Position numbers and translations under genes: made by a program
In this document: positions 1 through 9,073 of the stretch, in pieces
Position numbering within the stretch: the first letter of the stretch is position 1
How the letters are laid out: each line of letters begins with the position of its first letter
Assembly: GCA_913060875.1 (NCBI GenBank)
Contig: CAJXSL010000012.1
Span: 1-64,000 of the forward strand
Reading direction: 5' to 3'
DNA from: an uncultured Desulfobacteraceae bacterium
Lineage (GTDB): Bacteria; Desulfobacterota; Desulfobacteria; Desulfobacterales; UBA5852
Length of the DNA: 64,000 nucleotides
Notes under the pieces: generated by a model
Database searches by the model: none
What the model was told of the DNA's origin: nothing
Seen by the model: only the letters and a program-made list of their open reading frames with translations

Positions 1-1
1 G

Positions 2-85
2 AAGATCATTAAATGGTGGAATCGTTTGCCTGGAGCAGGTTTAATTCTAATTAGCCTTTATCTTGGTTATAGGTCCGAAATTTAA
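2..85 (+). CDS. C-terminal end of a LysE/RhtB-type exporter (partial)
   Basis: An open frame enters from the left edge and stops at TAA 83-85, giving 27 residues. The tail has a basic-aromatic start (KWWNR), then PGAG and a hydrophobic segment LILISLYLGY. The last transmembrane helix of LysE/RhtB amino-acid exporters commonly ends in this way (…NR..G..LI.LGLYL…). A terminator-like hairpin follows directly, which supports a real gene end. Only the tail is visible, so the family call is tentative. Confidence 0.45.
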   Translation, partial: KIIKWWNRLPGAGLILISLYLGYRSEI

Positions 86-96
86 TGATGTTGATG

Positions 97-127
97 AGGC
101 AGGGTCAATTTTGACCTTGCCTTTTTT
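97..127 (+). terminator. Rho-independent terminator after the partial exporter
   Basis: The arms AGGCAGGGTCAA (97-108) and TTGACCTTGCCT (111-122) pair with a single G-T position, and a run of T (122-127) follows. It lies 12 bases past the stop of the partial exporter gene. Confidence 0.75.
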
Positions 128-501
128 GGTGATTCTTCCAGCATAGTCTCACTTTGTCCCGAATGTAGATATCAACATTCCGTTCAGGTACTACTACCCA
201 TCTCCGACATCAGCGATAAGGTTTGACTAACCCATCAACTTGAATATATTCAATTATTAACATCCAAACCACCTCTCCAACTGCTCCGGAGCGAGCGTTT
301 GCCGCTGAATCGAACCTGCGCAACATGCGTTCTTGCGTTTCTCTGATTGATCCACCTGCCGAGTTCCCGGGTCTGAAACCTTAACCATGGGGGTGCCTAT
401 GGCCGGTCAAGGTTTTAAGCGCAAGCTCTCTGCCATTTTTTGCCCTGGCATCAAGGGATTCAGAGAGAATAATGAGGGCTCCGCCCGCACCCCATAGCCT
501 A
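128..501. other. Intergenic region without recognisable gene
   Basis: No coding frame with a plausible start and ribosome-binding site was seen. The left part is AT-rich and the part beyond about 280 is more GC-rich. A 60-codon frame on the minus strand (381-563) overlaps the start of the next gene and has no family resemblance, so it was not called. Confidence 0.4.
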
Positions 502-511
502 TGGAGGCAAA

Positions 512-1267
512 TTGCCCTTGGATTATACAAATCACAGGATTTCGTTATCCTGTTTTTTATCACAGGTATTTCCCGCTTTTGTGGCTATGGTGTTCCTCGC
601 AGGATGCCCATCTGATTCGAAGGGCCCGCAATACGAGATCTTTCCTCCTGCAGGTGGTAAAGGTGCGATTGTTTTAGCCGTATCCGGCTATGCCGGTACG
701 GACTATTTCCGCGACTTCAGTTCAAAACTCGCAGAGCTTGGGTACTTTACACTGTTGATGGATGGGAAGGATTTAATCGATCCTGGTAGCTTGGGTGAAA
801 TTATACCTGGCGCGGAGAACTTGCAGGCGGCTATCACTGCTGCGGAGTCTTCGCCGCATGCTATTCCCGGTAATGTAGCTCTGGTCGGATTTTCAATCGG
901 TGGCGCCGGCGTGTTGAAATATGGCGCCAAGTTGAAGGATCAGGTGTCGGCTGTGGTCGCCTATTATCCGGCGATTACGATTACCGGGGCCATATCCAAC
1001 TTAGCGGCAGGACTTCAGACGCCTGTCCTGGTGCTCGCCGGCGGGCAAGACCATTACCAGAACTGCTGCCTGATCGCATCGATGCGAGAGCTGGCCGAGG
1101 CTCCGAAAGCAGCACCATTTGAGCTGGTCGAGTATCCAGATGCCGGACACTGTTTCAATCTTAACGCCAATGTCCCGGTATTCACTTATCGCCCCCAAGA
1201 CGCCGCCGATGCATGGGATAGAACCGTTGCGTTCCTGAAGCGTCTTCATCCTCCGGAAGGTGAATGA
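512..1267 (+). CDS. Lipoprotein alpha/beta hydrolase (dienelactone hydrolase-like)
   Basis: This 251-residue protein has a hydrophobic N-terminus ending in a lipobox (VFLAGC, about residues 27-32), so it is probably a lipoprotein facing the periplasm. The hydrolase fold shows the nucleophile elbow GFSIGG, an acidic residue in GGQDHY, and a late histidine in DAGHCFN. These are the Ser-Asp-His order of the dienelactone hydrolase branch. The start is a TTG: GGAGG at 503-507 lies five bases upstream and no ATG fits better. Substrate cannot be told; ester hydrolysis is inferred from the fold. It stands alone between two intergenic regions. Confidence 0.75.
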   Translation: MPLDYTNHRISLSCFLSQVFPAFVAMVFLAGCPSDSKGPQYEIFPPAGGKGAIVLAVSGYAGTDYFRDFSSKLAELGYFTLLMDGKDLIDPGSLGEIIPGAENLQAAITAAESSPHAIPGNVALVGFSIGGAGVLKYGAKLKDQVSAVVAYYPAITITGAISNLAAGLQTPVLVLAGGQDHYQNCCLIASMRELAEAPKAAPFELVEYPDAGHCFNLNANVPVFTYRPQDAADAWDRTVAFLKRLHPPEGE

Positions 1268-1446
1268 AAAAGTTGCATGACCAGTCGGGATCACGCTGCG
1301 AGATATCCGATAACCAGGGCATATTTCTATGATGTCATTAATTCGGCTGGTCGGATGACGGGCACCTAATCTGCAAATTCAATAACCTCAATAATATCAA
1401 AAGTTAGAATCCAAAAATAAGGAAAAATCAAAAGGAGGTTGGAATT

Positions 1447-2517
1447 GTGAAAGTATTGGCTCTAAATTCAAGTGCACGACCAGGGGGGGAAAGTAAAACC
1501 GATTTGATGCTTCATCACCTTGTTAAGGGAATGAGAGAGGCAGGCGCCAAAGTCGAGACGGTCAATCTCCGAGAGAAGAATATCAAAAATTGTGTGGGAT
1601 GCTTTACGTGTATGACGAAAACCCCGGGGAAATGTGTACTCAAGGATGACATGACAAGAGATCTCTTCCCTAAATGGCTGGAATCCGATCTGGTCATATA
1701 CGCTACACCGCTGTTTCATCACACTGTCAATGCGACCATGAAAACCTTTATAGAGAGAACCTGGCCCATTTGTGAACCCTTCCTCGTGGAAAATGAAGGG
1801 CGTTGGTTTCACCCCCTTCGCAGTAAGCACCCTGGGGTTGTGGTTCTTTCCGTATGCGGCTTCCCGGCAATGTCCGCATTTGCTGGATTGACTCACTATG
1901 TGAAATTTCTTTATGACGCACAGGAAAAAGGGATGCTATGGGCTGAAATCTATCGGCCTGGCGCCGAATTCATGGTGTATCGAAAAGAGAAACAGAAAGA
2001 TATACTCGACGCCACCATCCATGCCGGTAAGGAGCTTGTGGAGACTAAAAGGGTTTCTCCGGAAACATTGGGACGTATCGAACAGCCGTTGACGGATAAT
2101 GTTTCTGATTTTGCAAAAATGGCGAATTGCTGGTGGAAGACCTGCATTGCGGAAGGGATAACCTTAAAAAAATTTGCCGATGAAGACATGATTCCGAGGC
2201 CTGATTCAGTCGAAACGTTTTTGCTCCTGATGACAATGGGATTCGATCCTGAGGCGGCAGGAGATATGAAAGCAACGTTGCAGTTTGAATTTACAGGCCG
2301 TGTGAAAGGATCATGCTATTTTAGCATCGCGGATGGGACGATAAAAGCAACGGAAGGGAAGTCAGAAGGACCGGACCTATTGATAAAGACGCCCTTTGAA
2401 GTATGGATGGATATCGTGACCGGCAAAGCAGATGGTGCTGAGATGTTCCTGGAGGGGAAATACGAAGCAGAGGGAAACATGGAATTCCTGGATATGCGTA
2501 AGCTTTTTGGACTATAA
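1447..2517 (+). CDS. Iron-sulfur flavoprotein-like NAD(P)H/FMN reductase fused to an SCP2 domain
   Basis: Residues 1-210 are a flavodoxin-like fold of the NADPH-dependent FMN reductase type, with an N-terminal phosphate loop (LNSSARPGG). A compact cysteine motif C49-x2-C52-x2-C55-x7-C63 resembles the cluster-binding motif of archaeal/anaerobe iron-sulfur flavoproteins. Residues about 245-356 look like an SCP2 sterol-carrier domain, which binds lipids or acyl-CoA in other proteins. The start is GTG behind a strong AAGGAGG at 1430-1438. The family moves electrons from reduced ferredoxin or NAD(P)H to small acceptors. The SCP2 tail suggests a hydrophobic substrate, but this is inference. Confidence 0.75.
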   Translation: MKVLALNSSARPGGESKTDLMLHHLVKGMREAGAKVETVNLREKNIKNCVGCFTCMTKTPGKCVLKDDMTRDLFPKWLESDLVIYATPLFHHTVNATMKTFIERTWPICEPFLVENEGRWFHPLRSKHPGVVVLSVCGFPAMSAFAGLTHYVKFLYDAQEKGMLWAEIYRPGAEFMVYRKEKQKDILDATIHAGKELVETKRVSPETLGRIEQPLTDNVSDFAKMANCWWKTCIAEGITLKKFADEDMIPRPDSVETFLLLMTMGFDPEAAGDMKATLQFEFTGRVKGSCYFSIADGTIKATEGKSEGPDLLIKTPFEVWMDIVTGKADGAEMFLEGKYEAEGNMEFLDMRKLFGL

Positions 2518-2546
2518 AAATCGTCGCGCCTATGAAAAAAAAAGGG

Positions 2547-4178
2547 TCATACCTTCAACACACGCCCCGGCCTGACACCCTGGACATAAACCCCGTCCTT
2601 CACAACCGTTTGACCGTTGATAAAAACTTGCCTGATCCCTTCAGGCCGTCCGGCAGGCTGGCGGTCATGGCCGGGGTTATCTGTTATTTCCCGTGGATCG
2701 AACAGGACCAGGTCCGCGGCCTTCCCGGGGGCCAGGGAGCCGATATCTTCCAAGCCGAATCGCTCCGCCGAGGCATGGGTCATGCGGCGGACGGCTTCCT
2801 CCAGCGTAAATAGCTTTCGGTCTCGCACGAAGCGGCCCAGGATCCTGGGGAAGGTGCCCGTGGCGGATGGGTTGGGCAGACCGTTGGCCTTGATGGCGGC
2901 GTCGGTTTCGAAGAGGCAGTCATCGCGGGAGAGAACTTTTTCCAGGGGCGCCTCGAAACCGGGCTCACCGCTGTAGGTGTGGTAGAGCATCAGGGCGGCG
3001 CCCCGGCTTTTTTCCGCCAGGGTCAGCATGGCCGTAAAGGGGGAGCAGTTTCACTTTTCGGCAATCTCGGTGATCCGTAGGCCGTTCAGATCCTCCCCGC
3101 CGGGGATGGCGCTGTCCATCACCTGGAAGTCCGGATAACTGAAGCCCACCAGTCGGAAGCCCACGGCCAGCTCCAGGCGCAGGCGTGTTTTAAGCAGGAT
3201 GTCGGCATAGGCTTCCGGGATTTTTTCAAGAAACCAGTAGGGGACGGGCGCCAGGATGGTGGTGTTGCCGCAGGTGTAGGGGAAGGCGTCGATCATCACG
3301 TCCACCCCCCGGGCGCGCGCTTGGTCGACCAGGTCGAGGGCCTCGTCCACGGTGGACCAGCTCTTGCGGCCGACGAAGATAAAATGGGACAACTGAAAGG
3401 CCGCACCGGTCTTTTCCGCCAGCAGGAGGGCTTCCTTCAAGGCTTTGATGTTGTGGGCCGCCAGTGTTGTCAGGGGATAGCAGGGGGAGATGCGGGAGAG
3501 GGCCTTCATGTGGATGGTGACGGGTTTGCCGGCCTCGGCGGCGACCCGGCTGAAGGCCTCCAGTTCTTCCAGGGAGGCATACATACCGGGATCGTAGCCC
3601 AGCCCGAAGCTGAGCCCGCAAGCGCCTTCGGCCAGGGCCTGGCGTGTGCTGCCCAGACAGCGCTCCAGATCCTCAGGCCCCATATCCCCCCGGTCCCGGC
3701 GGCTGTTGGCGTAGCGCACGGTGGCATGGCCGACCTGTTGGGCGATGTTGACCAGTGGGCCTTGTTCGGCCACGTGGTTGAAATACTCTTCCATCGAGCG
3801 CCAGGGATAATCCAGGGGCCCGTCCATGACGATGGACGCCAGTACTTCGGTCCGGGCCTTGGCCTCCGGTGTCATGGGGGCCGGCGAGATGCCGCAGTTG
3901 CCCGCCACCACCGTGGTAATGCCCTGTTCCACCAGGCATTTTAAATTTGTTGCGTGGCGCGCCAGGGGCAGGACCCAATCCGCGTGGGAGTGCATATCAA
4001 TGAAGCCGGGGCTGACCACCAGGCCCTGTGCATCGATTTGGTGATCGGCCGGGGGTAAGGCGGTGCCTTGGGGAAAAATGCTTGCGATGCGGTCGCCTTC
4101 AATCAACAGGCTGCCCTCAAAGGCCGGGCTCCCGGTGCCGTCCACGATGGTGCCGCCTTGAATCAGGGTGGTTGTCAT
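2547..4178 (-). pseudogene. N-acyl-D-amino-acid deacylase (D-aminoacylase) family amidohydrolase interrupted by an in-frame TGA
   Basis: The first 375 codons (4178 to 3054) encode the N-terminal part of a D-aminoacylase-type amidohydrolase: the metal motif is SPGFIDMHSHAD near residues 56-67, and NCGISPAP is a typical family signature. A TGA follows (3053-3051). The frame then continues without any shift for 167 codons to the end at 2547, and the second half carries the expected GSLAPGKAADLVLFDP C-terminal beta domain. The rejoined protein would be about 543 residues, normal for the family. The TGA falls where relatives usually have Arg (after EIAEK and before NCSPF), so CGA to TGA mutation is the simplest explanation. 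Selenocysteine decoding is possible in this lineage but I see no convincing SECIS hairpin. AAGGAG precedes the ATG at 4178. Confidence 0.75.
3051..3053 (-). other. In-frame TGA codon inside the amidohydrolase
   Basis: On the minus strand the codon series reads AAA TGA AAC TGC TCC. Both sides are in the same frame and both match the same protein family, so this is a nonsense codon, a sequencing error or a recoded UGA. A bacterial SECIS needs a stem-loop with a short G/U-containing apical loop just downstream. The next 40 bases offer only a weak GCCA/TGGC stem. Confidence 0.8.
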
Positions 4179-4302
4179 GGCGTCGCGGCTCCTTCACCCG
4201 GATCGATGATGATGAGGTGTCCATTGATGATATTTTGGTTTAATATCAATGAACATTCGAGATCAATCGTTTTAAATGGGATTGTAAAGAGAAGGGAAGA
4301 CC

Positions 4303-4497
4303 ATGGACGGTACACGAAGGGCCGACATACGGACGGGCATCAAAGTTCGCATCGTGTTGAAGAAAGACCAGCGCACCGGCAGGCTGACGGAGGGTGTGGT
4401 CAAAGATATCCTGACCCGTTCACCCACCCATCCCCACGGGATCAAGGTCCGCTTGCAAGACGGGGCGGTGGGGCGCGTTAAGGTAATAGAACCCTGA
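4303..4497 (+). CDS. ywbE: YwbE family protein
   Basis: This 64-residue protein matches the small YwbE family (DUF2196) over its full length: an N-terminal R-x-I-x-x-G stretch, KKDQRTGRLTEGVV, the invariant-looking SPTHPHGIKV segment and a closing GRVKVI. The family is a short beta-rich KOW/SH3-like protein of unknown function, suspected to bind nucleic acid. AGGGAAG lies just upstream of the ATG. It stands alone and diverges from the broken amidohydrolase. Confidence 0.9.
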   Translation: MDGTRRADIRTGIKVRIVLKKDQRTGRLTEGVVKDILTRSPTHPHGIKVRLQDGAVGRVKVIEP

Positions 4498-4699
4498 AGG
4501 TATTGGAGAGCCCCAATTCGTCCACCTTTAGAGGGTTTGTTGCAAACCTGCAAACACTGCCTATCGTATCTTTGCAAGAGCAGTCGCTTCCTAAGCGGCT
4601 GTATGTCGATCTGTCACCGACGGCACCTGCCGCCAAGCAGGCCTAAACCCAAAAAATACGGGCAGCATTGCTGCCGCACATATGGAAATGGAGGCTACC

Positions 4700-5197
4700 A
4701 TGTCCTCACGATTAACCCGAATTGCAACGGTTTTTGTATTGTTGACCTTTTTTGCCACGGCGGCATGGGCCGCCGGCAGCAGCCCCAAGCCGGCCAAGGA
4801 CAAGCGGCCCGGGGTTGCCGAGTACAACGCCGGTGTGAAGCTGATGCAAAAGGAACGCTTTGCCGAGGCCCAGTCCAAATTCGAGGCTGCCCTGGCCAAA
4901 AACCCAAAGATGGCCGAGGCCCACAACAATCTTGGGTATTCCCTGCGCAAACAGGGGGAAGCCAACTTTGCGAAGGCCCTGGAACATTACAACCGCGCCA
5001 TCGATCTCAAAAGCGACCTGGCCGAAGCCTACATGTACCGCGGCGTGCTGCACATGCTGATGGGCAACGAGGCCAAGGCCCTGGAGGATCATAAGGCCCT
5101 CACCGGAATGGATCGCGGGCTGGCCGATGCGCTGCAGGCGGCCATTGCCTCGGGCGAGGAGCCGGACGGGCTGGAAGGGCTGGCCACGGCGTGGTAG
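4700..5197 (+). CDS. Exported tetratricopeptide-repeat protein
   Basis: The 165-residue protein begins with a signal peptide (basic MSSRLTR, hydrophobic core, cleavage near AWA-AG). Three TPR units follow from about residue 40: AEYNAGVKLMQKERFAEA, AEAHNNLGYSLRKQGE and AEAYMYRGVLHMLMGN. An ATG 18 bases upstream exists, but GGAGG at 4690-4694 places the start at 4700. The stop overlaps the start of the di-haem peroxidase gene, so the two are probably translationally coupled. TPR proteins are scaffolds. Here it may help assemble or dock the peroxidase in the periplasm, which is inference from the overlap. Confidence 0.85.
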   Translation: MSSRLTRIATVFVLLTFFATAAWAAGSSPKPAKDKRPGVAEYNAGVKLMQKERFAEAQSKFEAALAKNPKMAEAHNNLGYSLRKQGEANFAKALEHYNRAIDLKSDLAEAYMYRGVLHMLMGNEAKALEDHKALTGMDRGLADALQAAIASGEEPDGLEGLATAW

Positions 5198-6348
5198 GAC
5201 CTCGCACGCTGGCCGCAGCGGCGCTGGTGCTGCTGGCCGTGGCCTGGCATGCCGGCCATCAGCGGCTGGTGCGCGCCAATGGCGACCGTGCCGAGGGCTT
5301 TGTCTGGCAGTTGCCCCAGGGGTTTCCCGCCCCCCGGGTGCCGCCGGACAACCCCATGACGCCGGTAAAAGTGGAACTCGGCCGTCGCCTTTTTCATGAC
5401 CCCCGCCTGTCGGGGGACGGCACACTGGCCTGCGTTAGCTGCCACGATCCGGCGCGCGCTTTCACCGACGGCCGGGCCCGGGCCCTGGGTATCCAGGACA
5501 ACCTTCATCCCCGGTCGGCCATGTCCCTCACCAATGTGGCCTACAATGCCACCCTGGGGTGGGACGATCCCGGCCTGACGCGCCTGGAAGACCAGGCCCT
5601 CGTGCCGCTGCTCAACACCCGGCCGCCGGAAATGGGCGTGGCCGGCCGGGAGGACGAGGTCCTGGCGCGCTTCGCGGGCGACAGACGCTACCGCGCCCTT
5701 TTCACGGAAGCGTTTCCCAAAGACGACCATCCGGTGACCCTGCGCAACGTGACCTATGCCCTGGCGGCGTTTGAACGCACCCTGATTTCCGGAAACTCTC
5801 CCTACGACCGCTGGGCCTACGGCGGCGAGGTGGCGGCGCTCGATCCGGAGGCCCGCGCCGGGGCCCGCCTGTTTTTCTCCCGTCGGCTGAACTGCTTCCG
5901 CTGTCACGCCGGCTTCAATTTTTCAGGGCCGGTGGTCTACGAGGGCTCGGCGGGACCCCGGCCCCTGTTTCACAATACCGGCCTCTACGACGAAGATGGC
6001 CGCGGGGCCTACCCGGCACCCAATACCGGGGTCCACCGGCACAGCGGGCGCGCTGCGGACATGGGCAAATTCCGGGCGCCCACCCTGCGGAACATCGCCC
6101 TGACAGCGCCCTACATGCATGACGGCAGCATCCCCACCCTCGCGGCGGTCCTCGACCATTACGCGGCGGGCGGCCGGGCCCGTTCCGCCGGACCCCATGC
6201 CCCTGCGGCCACGGACGATGACTTGACCGATCCCCTGATGGCCGGTTTCAAGCTCACCCCGGACGAACGCCGGCATCTGGTGGCCTTTCTCCACGCCCTC
6301 ACCGATGATTCGTTTGTCCGCCAGGCGCAGGAAACGGGCCAACCGTGA
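5191..6348 (+). CDS. Di-haem cytochrome c peroxidase family protein (MbnH/MXAN_0977-like)
   Basis: This 385-residue protein has an N-terminal signal anchor and two haem c motifs, CVSCH (81-85) and CFRCH (235-239). The segment around the second (LFFSRRLNCFRCHAGFNFSG) is typical of the MbnH/MXAN_0977 branch rather than classical CcpA. MNIAL/PYMHDGSIPTL near residue 300 is the conserved C-terminal peroxidase motif. MauG and MbnH enzymes use high-valent haem iron to oxidise protein residues; classical members reduce peroxide. The usual MbnH partner MbnP is not adjacent. The start is GTG, overlapping the TPR gene by seven bases. Confidence 0.85.
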   Translation: MVGPRTLAAAALVLLAVAWHAGHQRLVRANGDRAEGFVWQLPQGFPAPRVPPDNPMTPVKVELGRRLFHDPRLSGDGTLACVSCHDPARAFTDGRARALGIQDNLHPRSAMSLTNVAYNATLGWDDPGLTRLEDQALVPLLNTRPPEMGVAGREDEVLARFAGDRRYRALFTEAFPKDDHPVTLRNVTYALAAFERTLISGNSPYDRWAYGGEVAALDPEARAGARLFFSRRLNCFRCHAGFNFSGPVVYEGSAGPRPLFHNTGLYDEDGRGAYPAPNTGVHRHSGRAADMGKFRAPTLRNIALTAPYMHDGSIPTLAAVLDHYAAGGRARSAGPHAPAATDDDLTDPLMAGFKLTPDERRHLVAFLHALTDDSFVRQAQETGQP

Positions 6349-6417
6349 TCAACGGGGCACATACATGCCTGCCTGCCAAATTTTCGTGACTTCATCTGAA
6401 TAATTTTCGAGATTGTG

Positions 6418-7248
6418 TCAATCCGCAATGGCGCCCGTTAAAGCGCCGTCCGGCCGTTCCAAGGCCTCGTCGATGTGGGCGTCGATCTGTTGGAAGGCGG
6501 CCTGCAGGGCCTCGGTTTGGGGGAGTAGGTCTTTGAAGGTGGACAGATAATCGCGCCGGCGTAAGATCGCCAGGGATGGTGCAAAGTTGAAGTCGTATAC
6601 CCAGGCCAGTTTGATCAGGACTGCGTCCGCGTCGCTTTGGACATCCTGGTAGCGGATCACGCGTTTTTGCCGGAGGCTTTCGAGAACTTCAGGCGATACG
6701 TCCGGGGTCTTGATCGGTCCGATGAAATGATAGGTCGGGTGGTTCAGGTCGTCGGTGAGAACCTTCAGGATGTCGAGTTTGTCCGCATCCCGGATAAGGC
6801 GACCATGCAGGTGCCGGCGGGCATCCAGGCCCGGAGGGAGAGCGGCCTTGTTGTGATGGACCACGGCACACCGGATGATGTCACGGGTCTCCGCATCCAG
6901 GTCCCGGAGCATCGGGTGGTCCACCAGAAGTTCCGCCCCATAGGATCCATGGTCGATGGAGACATGGTCGTTAAAGGTCCGGTAGCGGGCAAATTGCTCG
7001 AACCGCCCCACATCGTGGAGCAGGCCGATGATTTTGGCCAGGGTGATATCGCCGTTGTCCAGGCGGATGCAGCGTCCGACCAGGCCCGCCAGGCTGGACA
7101 CGCGCAGGCTGTGGTTGCGTTTCAGCAGGATGTGGGCCCGGCAGGTGCTGTCCGTGTCCATGAAGGTGGCCACATAGGCCAGGAAGCGTTCCCGAATCCG
7201 GTTGAAGGCGATGGGGTAAAGGTGCCGGTGGTCGGCTTTGAGCAGCAT
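6418..7248 (-). CDS. HD-domain phosphohydrolase
   Basis: This 276-residue cytosolic protein carries the HD superfamily metal set: H46 in RNHSLRV, H78-D79 in LLHDVGRF, further histidines near 95-100 and 127-128, and a late Asp in RDADKLD. Such proteins are metal-dependent phosphohydrolases of nucleotides or signalling molecules. The substrate cannot be told. GAGGA lies seven bases before the ATG. The gene converges on the di-haem peroxidase gene, with 69 bases between their stops. Confidence 0.8.
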   Translation of the reverse strand: MLLKADHRHLYPIAFNRIRERFLAYVATFMDTDSTCRAHILLKRNHSLRVSSLAGLVGRCIRLDNGDITLAKIIGLLHDVGRFEQFARYRTFNDHVSIDHGSYGAELLVDHPMLRDLDAETRDIIRCAVVHHNKAALPPGLDARRHLHGRLIRDADKLDILKVLTDDLNHPTYHFIGPIKTPDVSPEVLESLRQKRVIRYQDVQSDADAVLIKLAWVYDFNFAPSLAILRRRDYLSTFKDLLPQTEALQAAFQQIDAHIDEALERPDGALTGAIAD

Positions 7249-7496
7249 GGTTGTTCCTCAAGAAAGCAAATTAACGTCATCCTGATGTTTGGCGGGTGGC
7301 GCCGCACATTGATTTCTACACCCGTGACCATGCTCCCACAAGCCTTATTCGGATGGTCCGGGCCTTTTCATGAAGCCGTATTTGCGTTATGGGAAAAAAG
7401 GGCGATTTGCATGGGGCGTTCTGCCCGGGAATTTACGATGGCCCTTAGACGTTGACCTGCCAAACCAACACCTGAGAGGAACCTGAAACCGATACC

Positions 7497-8030
7497 ATGG
7501 ATATACGAACAGCAACCGATGCGGATTTAGACGATGTCCTGGCCGTTGAACGCGAGGCCTTTGGTGAGGAGGACGAGGCCGAACTGGTCCGGGCGTTGCT
7601 CGATGATCCCAGCGCCATGCCGATCTTGTCTCTGCTGGCCTTTCAGGGTAAACGGGCCGTGGGGCATATCCTCTTCACCCGGGTCCGTCTTCAGGCGCAT
7701 CCACAATTATCGCTGGCGATTCTGGCACCCCTGGCGGTGGTGCCCGATGTCCAAAACCAGGGTATCGGCGGGAAGCTTATCGCGCACGGGCTGAATCTTT
7801 TGACGGCCTCCGGCGTCGACCTCGTTTTCGTGCTGGGGCACCCGGGCTATTATCCCCGCCACGGCTTTGCCCCTGCCGGCAAGCTTGGACTCCAGGCCCC
7901 TTATCCCATTCCGGAAAAAGATGCCGACGCCTGGATGGTCCAGGCCCTCAGGCCGGGGGTGATCGGGTCCGTGAGCGGCACGGTTCTGTGCGCCGACGCG
8001 CTGGACAAGCCGGAATACTGGCGGGAATGA
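7497..8030 (+). CDS. GNAT-family N-acetyltransferase (YhbS-like)
   Basis: The protein is 177 residues and has the GNAT acetyl-CoA loop in PDVQNQGIGGKLIAHGL (about residues 83-99), then the YhbS-type signature LVFVLGHPGYYPRHGF. Members transfer acetyl groups to small amines or protein N-termini. The gene ends 31 bases before the preferred start of the BKACE gene, so the two may be cotranscribed. The substrate is unknown. Confidence 0.85.
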   Translation: MDIRTATDADLDDVLAVEREAFGEEDEAELVRALLDDPSAMPILSLLAFQGKRAVGHILFTRVRLQAHPQLSLAILAPLAVVPDVQNQGIGGKLIAHGLNLLTASGVDLVFVLGHPGYYPRHGFAPAGKLGLQAPYPIPEKDADAWMVQALRPGVIGSVSGTVLCADALDKPEYWRE

Positions 8031-8061
8031 CCCCATGTCAATCCTGAGGAGATCTGACGCG

Positions 8062-8865
8062 ATGGATCGGAAAATCATTCTCGCGGTGGCCCCCACCGGC
8101 GGCTGGGGCCCGGGCCGCAACAATCCCGTCACGCCGGAGGCCATCGCCGGGGACGTGATCGCCTGCGCTCGGGCCGGTGCGGCCGTGGTTCACCTGCATG
8201 CCCGCGATGAAAAAGGTGCGCTTACCACCGACCTGGCGCCGTTTGCCGCTGCCGTGGATGCGATCACGGACGCCTGCGACATCATTCTGGAGGCCTCCAC
8301 CGGCGGTCTTTCGGATCTCACGGCGGCCGAGCGGGTCCTGCCCGTATCCAACCCCCGCGCGGAGATGGGGTCCCTCAACATCGGCTCCCTCAATTTCGGG
8401 GACGCGGTCTACCGCAACAGTCTGCCCGACGTGCGGTTTTGGATCGAGACGATGGCCAAGCGCGGGATCAAGCCCTCTTTGGAAATTTTCGATACGGGCC
8501 ATCTTGAAACCGCCCGCCACCTGATCGAAGAAGGGCTTGTCGGGACGCCCTGCAATTTCAGTTTTATTTTCGGTGTCCGCTGGGGCATGCTTTTCGACCC
8601 GGCCCTCCTGGCTTACCTGACGTCGCGCCTGCCCCCGGCAAGCCGTTGGGGCGCCATTATGATTCAGAGTGAGGATTTTGCCCCGCACCTGGCGGCCGCC
8701 CGGGCCGGCGCATCGATTCTCAGGGTGGGCTTTGAGGATTCCCTCCGCTACGACGGGAGAACGGCTGTCTCCAATGCCGAACTCGTGACCGCCCTTCGCG
8801 AGGAACTGGAAACCGCGGGCTTTGCCATTGCCTCCCCGGGGGATGCCCGGGCGATGCTGCTTTAA
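8062..8865 (+). CDS. Beta-keto acid cleavage enzyme (BKACE, DUF849)
   Basis: The 267-residue protein has the BKACE hallmarks: an N-terminal TPTGG-like loop, the zinc ligands in VVHLHARD, the EASTGG segment and SLEIFDTGH. The family condenses a beta-keto acid with acetyl-CoA, releasing acetoacetate and an acyl-CoA; Kce of lysine fermentation is the founding example. An in-frame ATG at 8035 lies further upstream, but AGGAG at 8046-8050 fits the ATG at 8062. The exact keto acid cannot be told from sequence. Confidence 0.85.
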   Translation: MDRKIILAVAPTGGWGPGRNNPVTPEAIAGDVIACARAGAAVVHLHARDEKGALTTDLAPFAAAVDAITDACDIILEASTGGLSDLTAAERVLPVSNPRAEMGSLNIGSLNFGDAVYRNSLPDVRFWIETMAKRGIKPSLEIFDTGHLETARHLIEEGLVGTPCNFSFIFGVRWGMLFDPALLAYLTSRLPPASRWGAIMIQSEDFAPHLAAARAGASILRVGFEDSLRYDGRTAVSNAELVTALREELETAGFAIASPGDARAMLL

Positions 8866-8894
8866 CCCGAACATGTCATGGAATATTCGGGCTA
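8863..8894. repeat. REP-like palindrome, copy 1
   Basis: TAACCCGAA (8863-8871) pairs imperfectly with TTCGGGCTA (8886-8894), and the loop carries ACATGTCATGG. The same core, CCCGAACATTTCATG or a one-base variant, occurs at 20071, 54702 and 61253. It directly follows the BKACE stop codon and may act as a terminator or mRNA stabiliser. Confidence 0.55.
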
Positions 8895-9073
8895 AACCGT
8901 CTGCCCCGCTGATGTTCGGGGCGGGACAATGGACAAGCGAACAGCCGAAACGACAAACCATTTTACGCCCCCTTCGAGAGGGTTGCTTGAGATCTCCCGC
9001 TTTGCGGGAATAGACTTACTTTCGGTATGGATCCACGCATCGCCAAACATGGAAAGGGCAAGGGGAGCATCAT

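Noticed and set aside
3000-3053. Selenocysteine insertion signal after the amidohydrolase TGA
   Set aside because: Only a weak four-base stem is present and the codon replaces a non-catalytic Arg position, so I did not call a selenoprotein.
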